Origin: Candidatus Gastranaerophilales bacterium
Lineage (GTDB): Bacteria; Cyanobacteriota; Vampirovibrionia; Gastranaerophilales; Gastranaerophilaceae
Assembly: GCA_944325835.1 (NCBI GenBank)
Contig: CALVBO010000006.1
Span: 1-64,000, forward strand
Direction: 5' to 3'
DNA length: 64,000 nt
Both the position numbers and the translations under genes were made by a program. The notes beneath the pieces were generated by a model, which saw only the letters and a list, made by a program, of their open reading frames with translations, did not search any database and had not been told where the DNA came from. This document shows, piece by piece, positions 24,729 through 33,654 of this stretch. The first letter of the stretch is position 1; the number at the start of each line of letters is the position of its first letter.

Positions 24729-24749
24729 ATAATTGTGCTCCTATAACTC

Positions 24750-24778
24750 TTGACAAACTTATCATATTGTGATAACAT
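24750..24778 (+). promoter_or_regulatory. higBA promoter and operator
   Basis: TTGACA (24750-24755), 17-bp spacer, TAACAT (24773-24778). The -10 ends 6 bp before the higB ATG, so the message may be leaderless. A dyad TTATCA-5-TGATAA (24759-24775) and further TGATAAT repeats overlap the promoter, a likely HigA operator. Confidence 0.7.
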
Positions 24779-24784
24779 GATAAT

Positions 24785-25066
24785 ATGATAATCTCTTTTA
24801 AATGCGAACAAACCCAAAAAGTTTTCTATGGCGAAAAATCCAAGAATTTCGCGAATATTGCTAAAATTGCTAAAAGAAAGTTAGACATGCTGCACTACGC
24901 AGTTAAAGAACAAGACTTAAATGTGCCGCCAAATAATAGGTTTGAACATCTAAAAAGAGATCTTGCTGGTTATTGCTCAATAAGAATCAATGACCAATTC
25001 CGGATTGTTTTCAGATTTGAAAACGGTTTCGCTTACGATGTTTACATTACGGACTATCACGATTAA
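24785..25066 (+). CDS. higB: HigB-type mRNA-interferase toxin
   Basis: 93 residues of the RelE/ParE superfamily, HigB branch (plasmid maintenance killer family). NNRFEHLKRDLAGYCSIRINDQFRIVFRF is the conserved core and AYDVYITDYHD the typical end. HigB cuts mRNA on ribosomes. It is paired with higA 11 bp downstream and inserted, in opposite orientation, between the fibre and tail genes. Confidence 0.92.
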   Translation: MIISFKCEQTQKVFYGEKSKNFANIAKIAKRKLDMLHYAVKEQDLNVPPNNRFEHLKRDLAGYCSIRINDQFRIVFRFENGFAYDVYITDYHD

Positions 25067-25077
25067 CGGAGGCTATC

Positions 25078-25362
25078 ATGACAATTCCATTTACACACCC
25101 GGGTGAAATTTTACTTGAAGAATTTGTTAAACCATACGGATTAACTCAAAAACAGTTATGTGATCTGCTTGGAGTCGGGATTAAAACAATCTCTGAAATC
25201 TACAACCAAAAACGCGGCATAACCCCGGTAATGGCGCATAAACTTGCTAAGCTTTTCGGTACTACTCCGGAATTCTGGATGAATGCTCAATCATGCTATG
25301 AACTTTCTATCGCTTATCAAAAAAATAAATCTGAAATTGATAACATTAAAAAGATAGCATAA
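25078..25362 (+). CDS. higA: HigA-type antitoxin (XRE family)
   Basis: 94 residues with the HigA phrase HPGEILLEEFVKPYGLTQKQL, a helix-turn-helix (LCDLLGVGIKTISEIYNQKRGI) and TPEFWMNAQSCYELS. It neutralises HigB and probably represses the promoter at 24750-24778. Its stop lies 5 bp from the convergent tail gene. Confidence 0.93.
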   Translation: MTIPFTHPGEILLEEFVKPYGLTQKQLCDLLGVGIKTISEIYNQKRGITPVMAHKLAKLFGTTPEFWMNAQSCYELSIAYQKNKSEIDNIKKIA

Positions 25363-25367
25363 AACAG

Positions 25368-26027
25368 CTAATAAAGATTTATCTTTGCCAAACACGCCAT
25401 TTCTGCCGGGCGTGTTTTTAATAAAATATCAATAAACGTCTTATATTGACCGTATGTTATAGGATCCAGTACCTCGATTATAAAAACCTTACTCCAATCC
25501 GTTATTTCACACGGATCTTCCAATGTTTCACCGGTATTAATAAGCCCATTAGCTATCAACACATAACCGGATGCACCATACTGAACCGACTGTTCATTTA
25601 CGGTTTCATCGTATTGCACCTCACCATATTGAAAACATCCGATTCCGGTCAAATCTTCCGCCGGAATATTTTCTATAATTTTTGCGTTTATCCCGGCCGC
25701 TGCTAAAACGTTTTCAATATACCCGAACCCCTGGCCGCCAACTAAAGCCCACTGGGCTTCTGCATTCGCCTGACGTTCACTCAATATGTTTGATATAACG
25801 CTTAAACCAAATTGATTTTCGTAATTCTCTACATCATCAAGCTGCTCTTGCTCTGTAGCATACCTGTTTTGTGTTAAAAATGGTGCATACAAAATTCTAT
25901 ATGCAGCACGTCTAATCTCCTCAAACGGTTCACAAAGCGATTCAGAAAGAGCCTTTATATTACGGCCCATTAAACGCCATGCCCTGCCGGTTCCAAGCAA
26001 AATCTTAAATGTTCTAATAATTTTCAT
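25368..26027 (-). CDS. Mu gp48 / YmfQ-like tail protein
   Basis: 219 residues, with LLGTGRAWRLMGRNIKALSESL, YEINQFG-like YENQFGLSV and the end YKTFIDILLKTRPAEMACLAKI, matching YmfQ/DUF2313 tail proteins that follow the baseplate J protein. It overlaps the upstream gene by 4 bp. Confidence 0.8.
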   Translation of the reverse strand: MKIIRTFKILLGTGRAWRLMGRNIKALSESLCEPFEEIRRAAYRILYAPFLTQNRYATEQEQLDDVENYENQFGLSVISNILSERQANAEAQWALVGGQGFGYIENVLAAAGINAKIIENIPAEDLTGIGCFQYGEVQYDETVNEQSVQYGASGYVLIANGLINTGETLEDPCEITDWSKVFIIEVLDPITYGQYKTFIDILLKTRPAEMACLAKINLY

Positions 26028-27235
26028 AAACTAATATCTGACCCGTTAACTTTTAACTTTTCTAAGTATGCAAGTGAACCTATTCCCAGAATAGTTTCAG
26101 TAATTTCAACATCCTCTCCATTTTTAAGCTGAAAACTGTTAAAGCTGCCGCCGTTATTCTTAACAACATTCTGAACTATTGCACTAATTTCTTGCGCGTT
26201 AACCCGTGCGTCCTGTTCGCTATAGCCAATCGCCTGAATATTCGGACGTTTCGTATCCAGACAACTTACTATATTACTCCTAATAAGCTTCACAATAGCG
26301 TCAGTATTAACGGTCAGACCGTCAATTACAACTCTAAATGGTATATAATTTGCAGTTTTCAATTCAACAACAGCTCCAGCAGGCCTGCGGGTATTCTTCA
26401 GATCATCTACACCGTTAATTAATTTCGCAACCTCATAAAACTGACCCGACCCTGATAATAATTTCATCTGGCCATTTTCCCATTCCGGAAACGGATTAGG
26501 CTTAACAAAACCCGAAGGAGTTCTATCAAGCCCGCTCCCCTCCCCAACCAGAAAAAGAGTTATTGTACCGGTATTCAAAAGATATGGTAAGACATCAACA
26601 ATTCCCGGGCACTCCATGGCCCACTGGCAGTAATCCACAAAACTGCCGCCTTGCGGCTTCCGTTGATATCGTAATTTTACGCGCTTACGATAATCTTCGG
26701 TTTCCTCTGCGTTGGAACCTTCAACCACCACGGCAAGAACTTCCGCGGTTTCCGGAACTCCCTCTAACGGGTTAGCTATTTGTAAAATCTCTCCAACTGC
26801 CAAATTTCCAACAGGCCCCGCAATTTGTGCTGTAACGCTCAATTCTGCCACTCCACCGATCGGACTTACAGAGGAAATAGATTTATAAACAACACCACTG
26901 GTTAAATGCTTCCAAACCGTTCCGGAACGGATTATGTCAGCACTAACATTAATTAATCGTATCTGAAGTGTTGCGGTCGTGCCTTCTTTAAAAAATACTC
27001 CGACAAGTGCTCCCCAGAGTTTCAATACAACAAGACAGCAAGATTCAATAAATAATTGCAAATACAGCCAATTTAACTGATTCCACATCAAAGAGGCTAC
27101 ACCTGCAACCCCATACGATAAAGACTTAATAACAGATTTAAATAACAATGAAGTAACACTGTGGACTTTGGCGCGAAAACTGCTTATAATATTTGCCTGA
27201 ATTTCTTTAATACTCTTTTGCTTAAATCCTGCCAT
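26024..27235 (-). CDS. Baseplate J-like protein (Mu gp47)
   Basis: 403 residues. The TTATLQIRL ... GPVGNLAVGEILQIANPLEGV and ETEDYRKRVKLRYQRKPQGGSFVDYCQWA segments are the core of the baseplate J family, a wedge component of contractile tails. Start at 27235 after GAGAGAT; the frame reaches 27247. The N-terminus is amphipathic and partly hydrophobic, as usual. Confidence 0.92.
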   Translation of the reverse strand: MAGFKQKSIKEIQANIISSFRAKVHSVTSLLFKSVIKSLSYGVAGVASLMWNQLNWLYLQLFIESCCLVVLKLWGALVGVFFKEGTTATLQIRLINVSADIIRSGTVWKHLTSGVVYKSISSVSPIGGVAELSVTAQIAGPVGNLAVGEILQIANPLEGVPETAEVLAVVVEGSNAEETEDYRKRVKLRYQRKPQGGSFVDYCQWAMECPGIVDVLPYLLNTGTITLFLVGEGSGLDRTPSGFVKPNPFPEWENGQMKLLSGSGQFYEVAKLINGVDDLKNTRRPAGAVVELKTANYIPFRVVIDGLTVNTDAIVKLIRSNIVSCLDTKRPNIQAIGYSEQDARVNAQEISAIVQNVVKNNGGSFNSFQLKNGEDVEITETILGIGSLAYLEKLKVNGSDISL

Positions 27236-27653
27236 AAATCTCTCCAAAACGTGATAATAATTTCTTTTCCTGATCCCAAATAAGCGAATATTTTTCCGAA
27301 CTGCCGTCAGGCTGGCTGGTTGTTATATCAATACTGACAATCTGATTAGCCGTAAACACAGCTTTTGTATCAACACCAGCCACAAGACCGTCCCGAATGA
27401 GCCAACCCAGTTTTAAATTTGCAACACTTTCAATCTGTTTTAAATCTTTTTCAGTTGACACAGAATTCAAAAGAGTTTCAAAATCATAAGTATCACTCTC
27501 GTCGAAACCGTCCTCAAGCTGATTATAAAAATTCCGGCCTTCAAACAAACTTAAATACATTGCTGAATAAAAGGTATTATCAAGCTGTAAATCGCCGCCT
27601 GAAATACCTAATTCGCCACCGTCACCGCATTCATACATCAATAAATCAGACAC
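27222..27653 (-). CDS. Mu gp46-like baseplate protein
   Basis: 143 residues. Small baseplate wedge protein of the Mu gp46 group: LELGISGGDLQLDNTFYSAMYLSLF-like start, YDFETLLNSVSTEKDL and LGWLIRDGLVAGVD. It is placed between the spike and baseplate J genes as in Mu, with overlaps on both sides. Confidence 0.8.
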   Translation of the reverse strand: MSDLLMYECGDGGELGISGGDLQLDNTFYSAMYLSLFEGRNFYNQLEDGFDESDTYDFETLLNSVSTEKDLKQIESVANLKLGWLIRDGLVAGVDTKAVFTANQIVSIDITTSQPDGSSEKYSLIWDQEKKLLSRFGEIYGRI

Positions 27654-28152
27654 TTGTATTCACTCCTGCGCTTGTTATTGTTCCTTTTGTACCATCTGCC
27701 ATTGTAACCTCATCGCCTAAACGTGCAACAGGCTGCCCGCCGGAACCAAAATTACACTTCGAAAAGAATGCGTTTAATGTTTGACCGGATATATTCACAT
27801 CTCCTGTTGCCGTAAATTCTATAGCCCCATTTGCAATTATTGAAACGTTTCCGTCATTCTTTAAATGAATTTCAGTTACAACGGAACCATTTTCAGGATT
27901 AACCGAATAAATTCGCTTTTCACCCGGTGCAGACTTTCGCTCTGTACCGTCTTGATACAACCAGACAACACCATCCCCGGGACGATCATTAATAAATCCG
28001 CCAAGAATTTTTGTTCCGGGCACAGGATTATAATCATCTCCGCCGGAATGATACTGCTCGTAATACGAATTATTTCGGCCGTATAACGAAATTTTAAAAT
28101 AACGGATTACATTTTTTATTAAAGTTTCTGTTATATTTATACGCTTCAGCAT
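27646..28152 (-). CDS. Baseplate spike / assembly protein V (Mu gp45)
   Basis: 168 residues: a short N-terminal part, an OB-like region (DYNPVPGTKILGGFINDRPGDGVVWLYQDG) and a beta-helical repeat end (IHLKNDGNVSIIANGAIEFTATGDVNIS), which is the needle of Mu gp45 and P2 gpV. It pierces the outer membrane at injection. Confidence 0.85.
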   Translation of the reverse strand: MLKRINITETLIKNVIRYFKISLYGRNNSYYEQYHSGGDDYNPVPGTKILGGFINDRPGDGVVWLYQDGTERKSAPGEKRIYSVNPENGSVVTEIHLKNDGNVSIIANGAIEFTATGDVNISGQTLNAFFSKCNFGSGGQPVARLGDEVTMADGTKGTITSAGVNTSV

Positions 28153-29282
28153 AATGGTAAACTTTCAGGAATTTGACCGGTATAAGCACATGGCAAAGTC
28201 AAAACAATTGAATTACCTTCCTGCGAATCTTCATACATCTCTTCTACAATCATCTTTGTTTCATCATAAATTTTACATGACGGCGCTTGAACAATCACCA
28301 TTTGTCCCTTCTGAAGCCCTAAAAAATCATTTACGGCAAGTTCAATTTTAAATGCCTCTCCAATAGAACGACAGGCCAGCCAATTTGCATTATTCTGCAA
28401 ATCACTATCATACGCATCAAAAATTTCTTCACTTTTTGTTATGGGTAAATTAAACGGTATCTCTGCAACAGCACTTGCTCCGGCGGGATTTTGTGCATAA
28501 GCCAGATAATATCGGGCCAAATTATCCGTCTGAAATCTTGAATGCCATTCATAAACTCCAACCGCCGCACCTTCAACAAGTGACATAACCGGCTCACTAT
28601 CCTGTATTCGGCCGACTTTAAGTTTTGTTCCGTCATCGTCTACCAAAAGCCCTCTTGAACTGGCTATTCTTACAATAAAATCCCAACACAATTCACCTTC
28701 TTGAGCACTGAAACTATTACCTATATCAGAGTTTGTAACATAATCCAATTCCGGATCGTCGCTAAATTCCACTTCTAACCCGAAATAATCACAAATTGTC
28801 TGAATTATCGTCCTCACACTCATATAAAGGAAATCACATGGAGGCGGCACCACAGTATCAAGCAAAATACCTGCCGATGATTTTATTTCCATACGACTTA
28901 CTACACCGCCGCTATCAGACGTTGGATATATATTGGCAATGTAACCCTTCAAAAATAATTTACTGTCCTTATAAAGACACACTTGTTGGCCCATTTTAAA
29001 ACTTTGAGTTTCCTCATGCTCTTCATAATCAAAAACACAACCGCGAATCGCGCCCAATAAATCAAGCAGCAAACTATACTGAAAACGTTCAAAAAGTTTA
29101 CCGTCAATATTACATCTTATCCCCTCACCCTCTGCCGGTAAAACCTCATTAGCCGGAACTATAATATCACCATCTGTATTATTATTTATTTTTGCCAAAG
29201 CTCCGGCCTTATCCGGTGTTCCATAAAGCAGGCGTGAAATATTATCATAATCAAGATTACCTTTACTAATTTTTTTAAACAT
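28146..29282 (-). CDS. Baseplate hub protein (Mu gp44 / P2 gpD-like)
   Basis: 378 residues. VYEWHSRFQTDNLARYYLAYAQN, ICDYFGLEVEFS and the ending region NDFLGLQKGQMVIVQAPSCKIYDETKMIVEEM match the late-control D / gp44 hub that carries the spike. Overlaps its neighbours by 7-8 bp on each side. Confidence 0.85.
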   Translation of the reverse strand: MFKKISKGNLDYDNISRLLYGTPDKAGALAKINNNTDGDIIVPANEVLPAEGEGIRCNIDGKLFERFQYSLLLDLLGAIRGCVFDYEEHEETQSFKMGQQVCLYKDSKLFLKGYIANIYPTSDSGGVVSRMEIKSSAGILLDTVVPPPCDFLYMSVRTIIQTICDYFGLEVEFSDDPELDYVTNSDIGNSFSAQEGELCWDFIVRIASSRGLLVDDDGTKLKVGRIQDSEPVMSLVEGAAVGVYEWHSRFQTDNLARYYLAYAQNPAGASAVAEIPFNLPITKSEEIFDAYDSDLQNNANWLACRSIGEAFKIELAVNDFLGLQKGQMVIVQAPSCKIYDETKMIVEEMYEDSQEGNSIVLTLPCAYTGQIPESLPLC

Positions 29283-30516
29283 ATATGATTATTTCACGCC
29301 CTTTATCTAAGATTAAGAAATCATCAAAACTAAAATCATTTGTCTGCGCAAGATAATCAAGCGCATCCTCCGGAGATTTTTTAAACATTTCCGAATAATA
29401 TTGAGAGGCAACTAAAATCGGGTTGCTAACCTCTGTTAATACAATTGTTTTTTCAATTTTTAAATTCTCACTCTTTTCAAAAATTGACGCAATTACTTCA
29501 TTAACAAGTCCGGTTGTATCAACTGCAGAAATAACAGTTTCAGATAAAACAACATTGATCTCTTGCTCCTTTTCTTGGGAATAGTCAACATAACTCTCAT
29601 TAATTTCTACAAGACTCTCAATAGCTTCTACAGCCTCTTTACGCGTTACGAATTCCGTTTCATTAAGAACCTGCGCGGCAGCTAATATAGTAGACTTTGC
29701 ATACAAATCATTCACCAGATAATCAGAACGACTTGTATATCCGGGCGTAAAATTTTTTATAATTGTATTTACCTGATTAAGTACACTCTTACCCTTTTGG
29801 AAGGTTAATAAACCTGTCTGCAACAAAATTCCGAGTTGTGAGGCCATTACAAGCGGATTGTTTAATAAATTTTGCGATGCTATATCACTCAATATTCCAA
29901 GAAATGCAGAATCCTGAATATCGGAAAAAGTTCCGGTTAAAGTTTCTAAATTACTTGTCCATTTACTTAACAAACTTTCTTTATCTTCTACAGTATCAAC
30001 GACCTCTTGAAAATTTTCCGAAAGCACAGAGTTCATTTCAACTAAATCGTTATTTACGCTGCTTAACTTTGAAATCTTTGACGTAGGATAAACTGTTGGC
30101 CCGCATTCGTGAAAAGTGACACTAACCGTTGTCAGTGATGCGCTCTTAATACTATCACGCTCCATTTTTATATCCATCGCCTGAACTGTAATTAAGTTCC
30201 CCGGCACGAGCTGAAGCTTACTTTTACCTTTTTCGCAAAAATACATCTCAAATTCATCTGATGCAGCAATATGGTTTTCACCGGTAAAATAAATTGTCAA
30301 AGGTATATCCCGCCCCGATACACCTCTATCCTGAAATGTATCTTCAGATGAATTAATGATCTTATACGATTTTTTATTATTGCCCTCCCCCACAGAACGC
30401 CCGGGGTTATTCCTAACTTCACCAATACGCTTACGATTAGAAGATGTACTGCCGGAAATCTTCAAATCAAAAGTTTTACCGCTTGGTGAAGTCCATTGAA
30501 CAAAATTTGCTGACAT
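29275..30516 (-). CDS. DNA circulation / Mu gp43-like tail protein
   Basis: 413 residues. The N-terminal domain (WTSPSGKTFDLKISGSTSSNRKRIGE, GRDIPLTIYFTGENH) is the Mu gp43 (gpN, 'DNA circularisation') domain. The rest is a long helical region. In Mu-like phages this gene lies between tape measure and hub, as here. Confidence 0.85.
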   Translation of the reverse strand: MSANFVQWTSPSGKTFDLKISGSTSSNRKRIGEVRNNPGRSVGEGNNKKSYKIINSSEDTFQDRGVSGRDIPLTIYFTGENHIAASDEFEMYFCEKGKSKLQLVPGNLITVQAMDIKMERDSIKSASLTTVSVTFHECGPTVYPTSKISKLSSVNNDLVEMNSVLSENFQEVVDTVEDKESLLSKWTSNLETLTGTFSDIQDSAFLGILSDIASQNLLNNPLVMASQLGILLQTGLLTFQKGKSVLNQVNTIIKNFTPGYTSRSDYLVNDLYAKSTILAAAQVLNETEFVTRKEAVEAIESLVEINESYVDYSQEKEQEINVVLSETVISAVDTTGLVNEVIASIFEKSENLKIEKTIVLTEVSNPILVASQYYSEMFKKSPEDALDYLAQTNDFSFDDFLILDKGREIIIYV

Positions 30517-30544
30517 AAAATCAATCCTTGCTTATACACGAGGC

Positions 30545-30575
30545 TTGACAAATCAAATTAAATCGTAAATAATAT
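30545..30575 (+). promoter_or_regulatory. Candidate antisense-RNA promoter for peptide 2
   Basis: TTGACA (30545-30550) followed at 17-19 bp by AATAAT/TAATAT (30568-30575), on the strand opposite to the late operon. There is no plus-strand ORF to drive. The transcript would begin near 30580, the outer edge of the peptide-2 hairpin. Confidence 0.6.
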
Positions 30576-30579
30576 AGAT

Positions 30580-30775
30580 GTAGGGCGGTGCTCCTAAGAG
30601 TTAAGCTAGACTTAGAAGCCCTCTGCACCCTACAGTTGATTCATTTTTAATGCTATTACGGTAATTGCAAATGCCAGTAATAGCATTATTATTTTGTCAA
30701 CCATAGCCCTTTGCCTCCTTTCGTCCAATTTCTCTGAGAATCGTGTGTGACGAAGTTGCATGTGCAAAGCCCTAC
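30580..30775 (-). ncRNA. Folded mRNA of mini-peptide 2 with complementary ends (type I toxin-like)
   Basis: On the minus strand a promoter TGGACA (30805-30810)/17 bp/TATATT (30782-30787) predicts a 5' end at about 30775. The RNA would then start with GTAGGGC (30775-30769), exactly complementary to GCCCTAC at its 3' side (30586-30580). The same 3' arm also pairs locally with GTAGGGTGC (30633-30625), enclosing a TTCTAAG/CTTAGGA stem. The competing pairings mirror peptide 1. Confidence 0.6.
30630..30704 (-). CDS. 24-residue hydrophobic peptide 2 (type I toxin candidate)
   Basis: The ORF reads MVDKIIMLLLAF, then AITVIALKMNQL: one membrane helix with a charged start. The leader ACGAAAGGAGG matches that of peptide 1. 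It stands between the tape-measure and gp43-like genes with its own promoter, a strong hairpin behind it and a convergent promoter facing it. It is in the same orientation as the late genes, so read-through expression is possible too. No known family is recognised. Confidence 0.6.
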   Translation of the reverse strand: MVDKIIMLLLAFAITVIALKMNQL

Positions 30776-30812
30776 ATATTCAATATATTACAATCTCCAA
30801 TGATTGTCCAGT

Positions 30813-32627
30813 TTATTGTTTTCTCTTGCCTCGTAGTTTCACTTTAAATTCTTTACCGGATGAACTTCTTGCATTGACGACTTTGGCGTCATAACCCTCC
30901 GGTGCATCCAATTCAATTTCCAAATAAATAACGTTATCCTCACGAACTTCATTATTATTTTTAATATGTTCCTTATTAAACGAAACAGTCTTTTCCGTCA
31001 AATAATCTTCTATCTTAATAACGTTATTATATTTTTCTATTGCTGAATTTTTAAAAATATCAATCGTATTTTTATTGCTAAATATTTGCGTTCTTGGAGG
31101 TAAAGATACAAGTTCAGGGCCTTTTTCACCGACAAGTGCTAACCCGCCGCTAAAGTTTGGAGTCCCTGACGCAAAACCCGGAACATCCGGCACTCCAACA
31201 GGCGGTTTCGGGCCTTCAAATTTATCTTTTACAGTTCTTACCGCATTAATAGTAATTCCAAGCGGCGTAAATTGAAAGACCTTTCGTGCGAGTTCAGCAA
31301 TCTTATTAAATACAGGTGCGACTTTTTCCCACAGCTCCGAAATCTTGTCCTTTGCAACTTGCACAAAATTTATTGCAGCATTCTTCACTTTATCCCAGTT
31401 CATTGCAAGCAGTACCAAACCGGCTACAACTGCGCCAATACCAATAGCGATCCATGTCATTGGATTAGCCAATAATGCAGCGGTTTGTGCCGCAAAAGCC
31501 GTTACACTCGCCCAGGTTGAAGCGGTAAGTGTTCCCATTTGCATTGCAAGGCCCAGTATGGCCCAGGCTATGTTATTAAAATTCGTGATCAAAGCAACTG
31601 TTGCAATGCCGCTCAATGCAGCTACAACTAAATCCGAATGAGTTTTTATACCTTGTAAAATACCATATAAATTCACAAATATACCACAGAGGCTCTTAAC
31701 TCCGGAATACATATCCTCAAATGTCTTTTGTATCACAGGCATATTTTCAACTAAAAGCCTATTCACATCTGTCAATATTTTTGTATATTCCGGCAATATT
31801 GTCATGCCAAAATTAGTTTTAATCTCTTTCAATGTTTCATTATACATTCTCATCTGGTTAGCAGCATTGCCGCCCGTTCTAAGGAAATCTCCCTGTGCTG
31901 TTTTTGTTTTCGCCAAAACATACTGGTACCTTAATTCGACCATTTCCGCGGTTTTCATTGCACTAATCTTTTTTTGAATTCCACGGGTTCGAGCAAATTC
32001 TTGCAAAGCTGCTTGCGTCATTACAACACCTAATTCTTTCAACGATTCAGTTTCACCTGTATACACACTCTTTAATGCATTCTTAGCTACATCATTAGAA
32101 ATATTTTTAAATGATGCCAAATCCGCACTTAATTGAGTTAATGACATCGCCATTTCAGCAGCTTTAGCAACCGGAATATCCATACCAACACCCATATCAC
32201 CAAATAATGCAGCATTGTCTAAGGCTGTTTGCTGTGCTAAACCCATATTTTTAATGCTTGACTGCGCCCACTTATGAATACTATCACTCATCGAACCAAA
32301 TATAACATCAATTTTACCCCTGGTTTCAACGAGGTCTGATGCCATATCTACAAAGCTCTGCCCTACGCTTAAAACAGATTGTACCACTGTACCGGCAATA
32401 ACAGCAGTAACCGCATTTTTAAATGTAAAAATACTGGCCGTAAAATTACTAAAGCCTGTCTTAATTCTGGTTAACCCTTTAGAAATTCCTTGAAATGCCT
32501 TGTTAAAGCTTTTAGAAACACCGGTAATTTGTTCCTGGAATTCATTACCACGACGTGCCATATCACGAAAGACGGGTGTTACCCCGTCTTTTGCTTTAAA
32601 ACTCGTAAATACTGAAAATGCTGACAT
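30813..32627 (-). CDS. Tail tape measure protein
   Basis: 604 residues. N-terminal TMP region with GNEFQEQITGVSKSFNKAFQGISKGL, then AFTSELKELGV-like TGETESLKELGVVMTQ (phage TMP core), hydrophobic segments near residues 330-430 and a Gly/Pro-rich stretch (FASGTPNFSGGLALVGEKGPEL) typical of tape measures. It sets tail length and joins DNA injection. The ATG shares its A with the stop codon of the frameshifted chaperone. Confidence 0.92.
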   Translation of the reverse strand: MSAFSVFTSFKAKDGVTPVFRDMARRGNEFQEQITGVSKSFNKAFQGISKGLTRIKTGFSNFTASIFTFKNAVTAVIAGTVVQSVLSVGQSFVDMASDLVETRGKIDVIFGSMSDSIHKWAQSSIKNMGLAQQTALDNAALFGDMGVGMDIPVAKAAEMAMSLTQLSADLASFKNISNDVAKNALKSVYTGETESLKELGVVMTQAALQEFARTRGIQKKISAMKTAEMVELRYQYVLAKTKTAQGDFLRTGGNAANQMRMYNETLKEIKTNFGMTILPEYTKILTDVNRLLVENMPVIQKTFEDMYSGVKSLCGIFVNLYGILQGIKTHSDLVVAALSGIATVALITNFNNIAWAILGLAMQMGTLTASTWASVTAFAAQTAALLANPMTWIAIGIGAVVAGLVLLAMNWDKVKNAAINFVQVAKDKISELWEKVAPVFNKIAELARKVFQFTPLGITINAVRTVKDKFEGPKPPVGVPDVPGFASGTPNFSGGLALVGEKGPELVSLPPRTQIFSNKNTIDIFKNSAIEKYNNVIKIEDYLTEKTVSFNKEHIKNNNEVREDNVIYLEIELDAPEGYDAKVVNARSSSGKEFKVKLRGKRKQ

Positions 32628-33204
32628 TATTTTTTACTCGCCTTTTCATTAAATTGCATTAATAATTTGCCATGTTCAAGCACTATATCCGCCGGCAAAT
32701 CCAACAACCCGGCAAGGGTTTCTTTTCCAGATAAAAACAGATAATTTGAATAAAAATTGACCAGCGGAATGCTTACTTTAAGAAAAAATTTAAGCACGCC
32801 ATGGACATCTCTAAATCAAGCCCCGTCAATTCATCAATAATGGACATCGGTAGTTCACACACCTTTTGTAGCATCTCTATTGTTGCTTCCATTCCTTCAA
32901 AACGTGACGCTTTTGAATCTCGTACTTTATATTTATTTTTGAAATAAAAATGTGTACGGGATGTTAATGTCCCAACTGTAATCGGGTTAAACAATTCTTG
33001 AACCAAACAGCCTTTTTCTTCATCATAATAAACCTTACCAACCATAATACCTTGTACTATCAACTTTTCATATCTGACCGCCATACCTTCCGGTTTTTGG
33101 GATGTAATTTTATCCAGATCGATTGCACCAAGTTTACCTAAAATTTCATCACGTTTTTTCTCTGCCTCTTCCCATTCCATAATTTTTTCAATTTTTTCTG
33201 ACAT
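32627..33204 (-). CDS. Tail assembly chaperone with -1 frameshift extension
   Basis: The zero-frame ORF (33204-32773) gives 143 residues of the gp41-type tail chaperone (small contractile-tail assembly protein) and ends ACLNFFLK. Just before its stop the sequence A-AAT-TTT-TTC offers overlapping slippery heptamers (A AAT TTT and T TTT TTC). A -1 shift there opens a frame of about 47 more codons (VSIPLVNFYSNYLF ... NEKASKK), whose stop overlaps the tape-measure ATG. This is the lambda G/GT and Mu gp41/gp42 arrangement, in which the long form binds the tape measure and the short form coats it. Confidence 0.85.
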
Positions 33205-33264
33205 AATTTGCTCCTTTTTTTAATAACAAAACAATGCGGGCAACTTAGCTACCCGCAAAATAAC

Positions 33265-33642
33265 TTAACCGACTCTTACTGGGCCGGTATTTGATACAAT
33301 AGTAAACTCACTTGTTGTATCTGTTTTTGTTTCATTAACAATCCCGTCACTGTTCATGATATAACCTGTAAGCTCATAAGAACGTGTACCATCCTCATAC
33401 AAGACCGGCAGATTTTGTTCATTCAACAATTCTTTAAGGGAATCAAAATCAACACCTTTTGTTGATACCTTGACACCTTCCAGCTTCCCGACGACAACAC
33501 CTTCAATACCTTCTGAAGTTCCGTCACCAAAAACAATATTTTCAGTAATACACCTACCGCCAATCGTGACTTTCACTTCCGCATCTGCCGGAATTTTAAA
33601 AGTTTTACCTTTTATCATAATACTTTTTGCAGCACCTGCCAT
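33265..33642 (-). CDS. Tail tube protein
   Basis: 125 residues. Small beta-rich protein (KSIMIKGKTFKIPADAEVKVTIGGR, LTGYIMNSDGIVNETKTD) with the length and position of the Mu gpM-type tube, next to the sheath gene. Confidence 0.85.
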   Translation of the reverse strand: MAGAAKSIMIKGKTFKIPADAEVKVTIGGRCITENIVFGDGTSEGIEGVVVGKLEGVKVSTKGVDFDSLKELLNEQNLPVLYEDGTRSYELTGYIMNSDGIVNETKTDTTSEFTIVSNTGPVRVG

Positions 33643-33654
33643 TGTTTAATCCTC

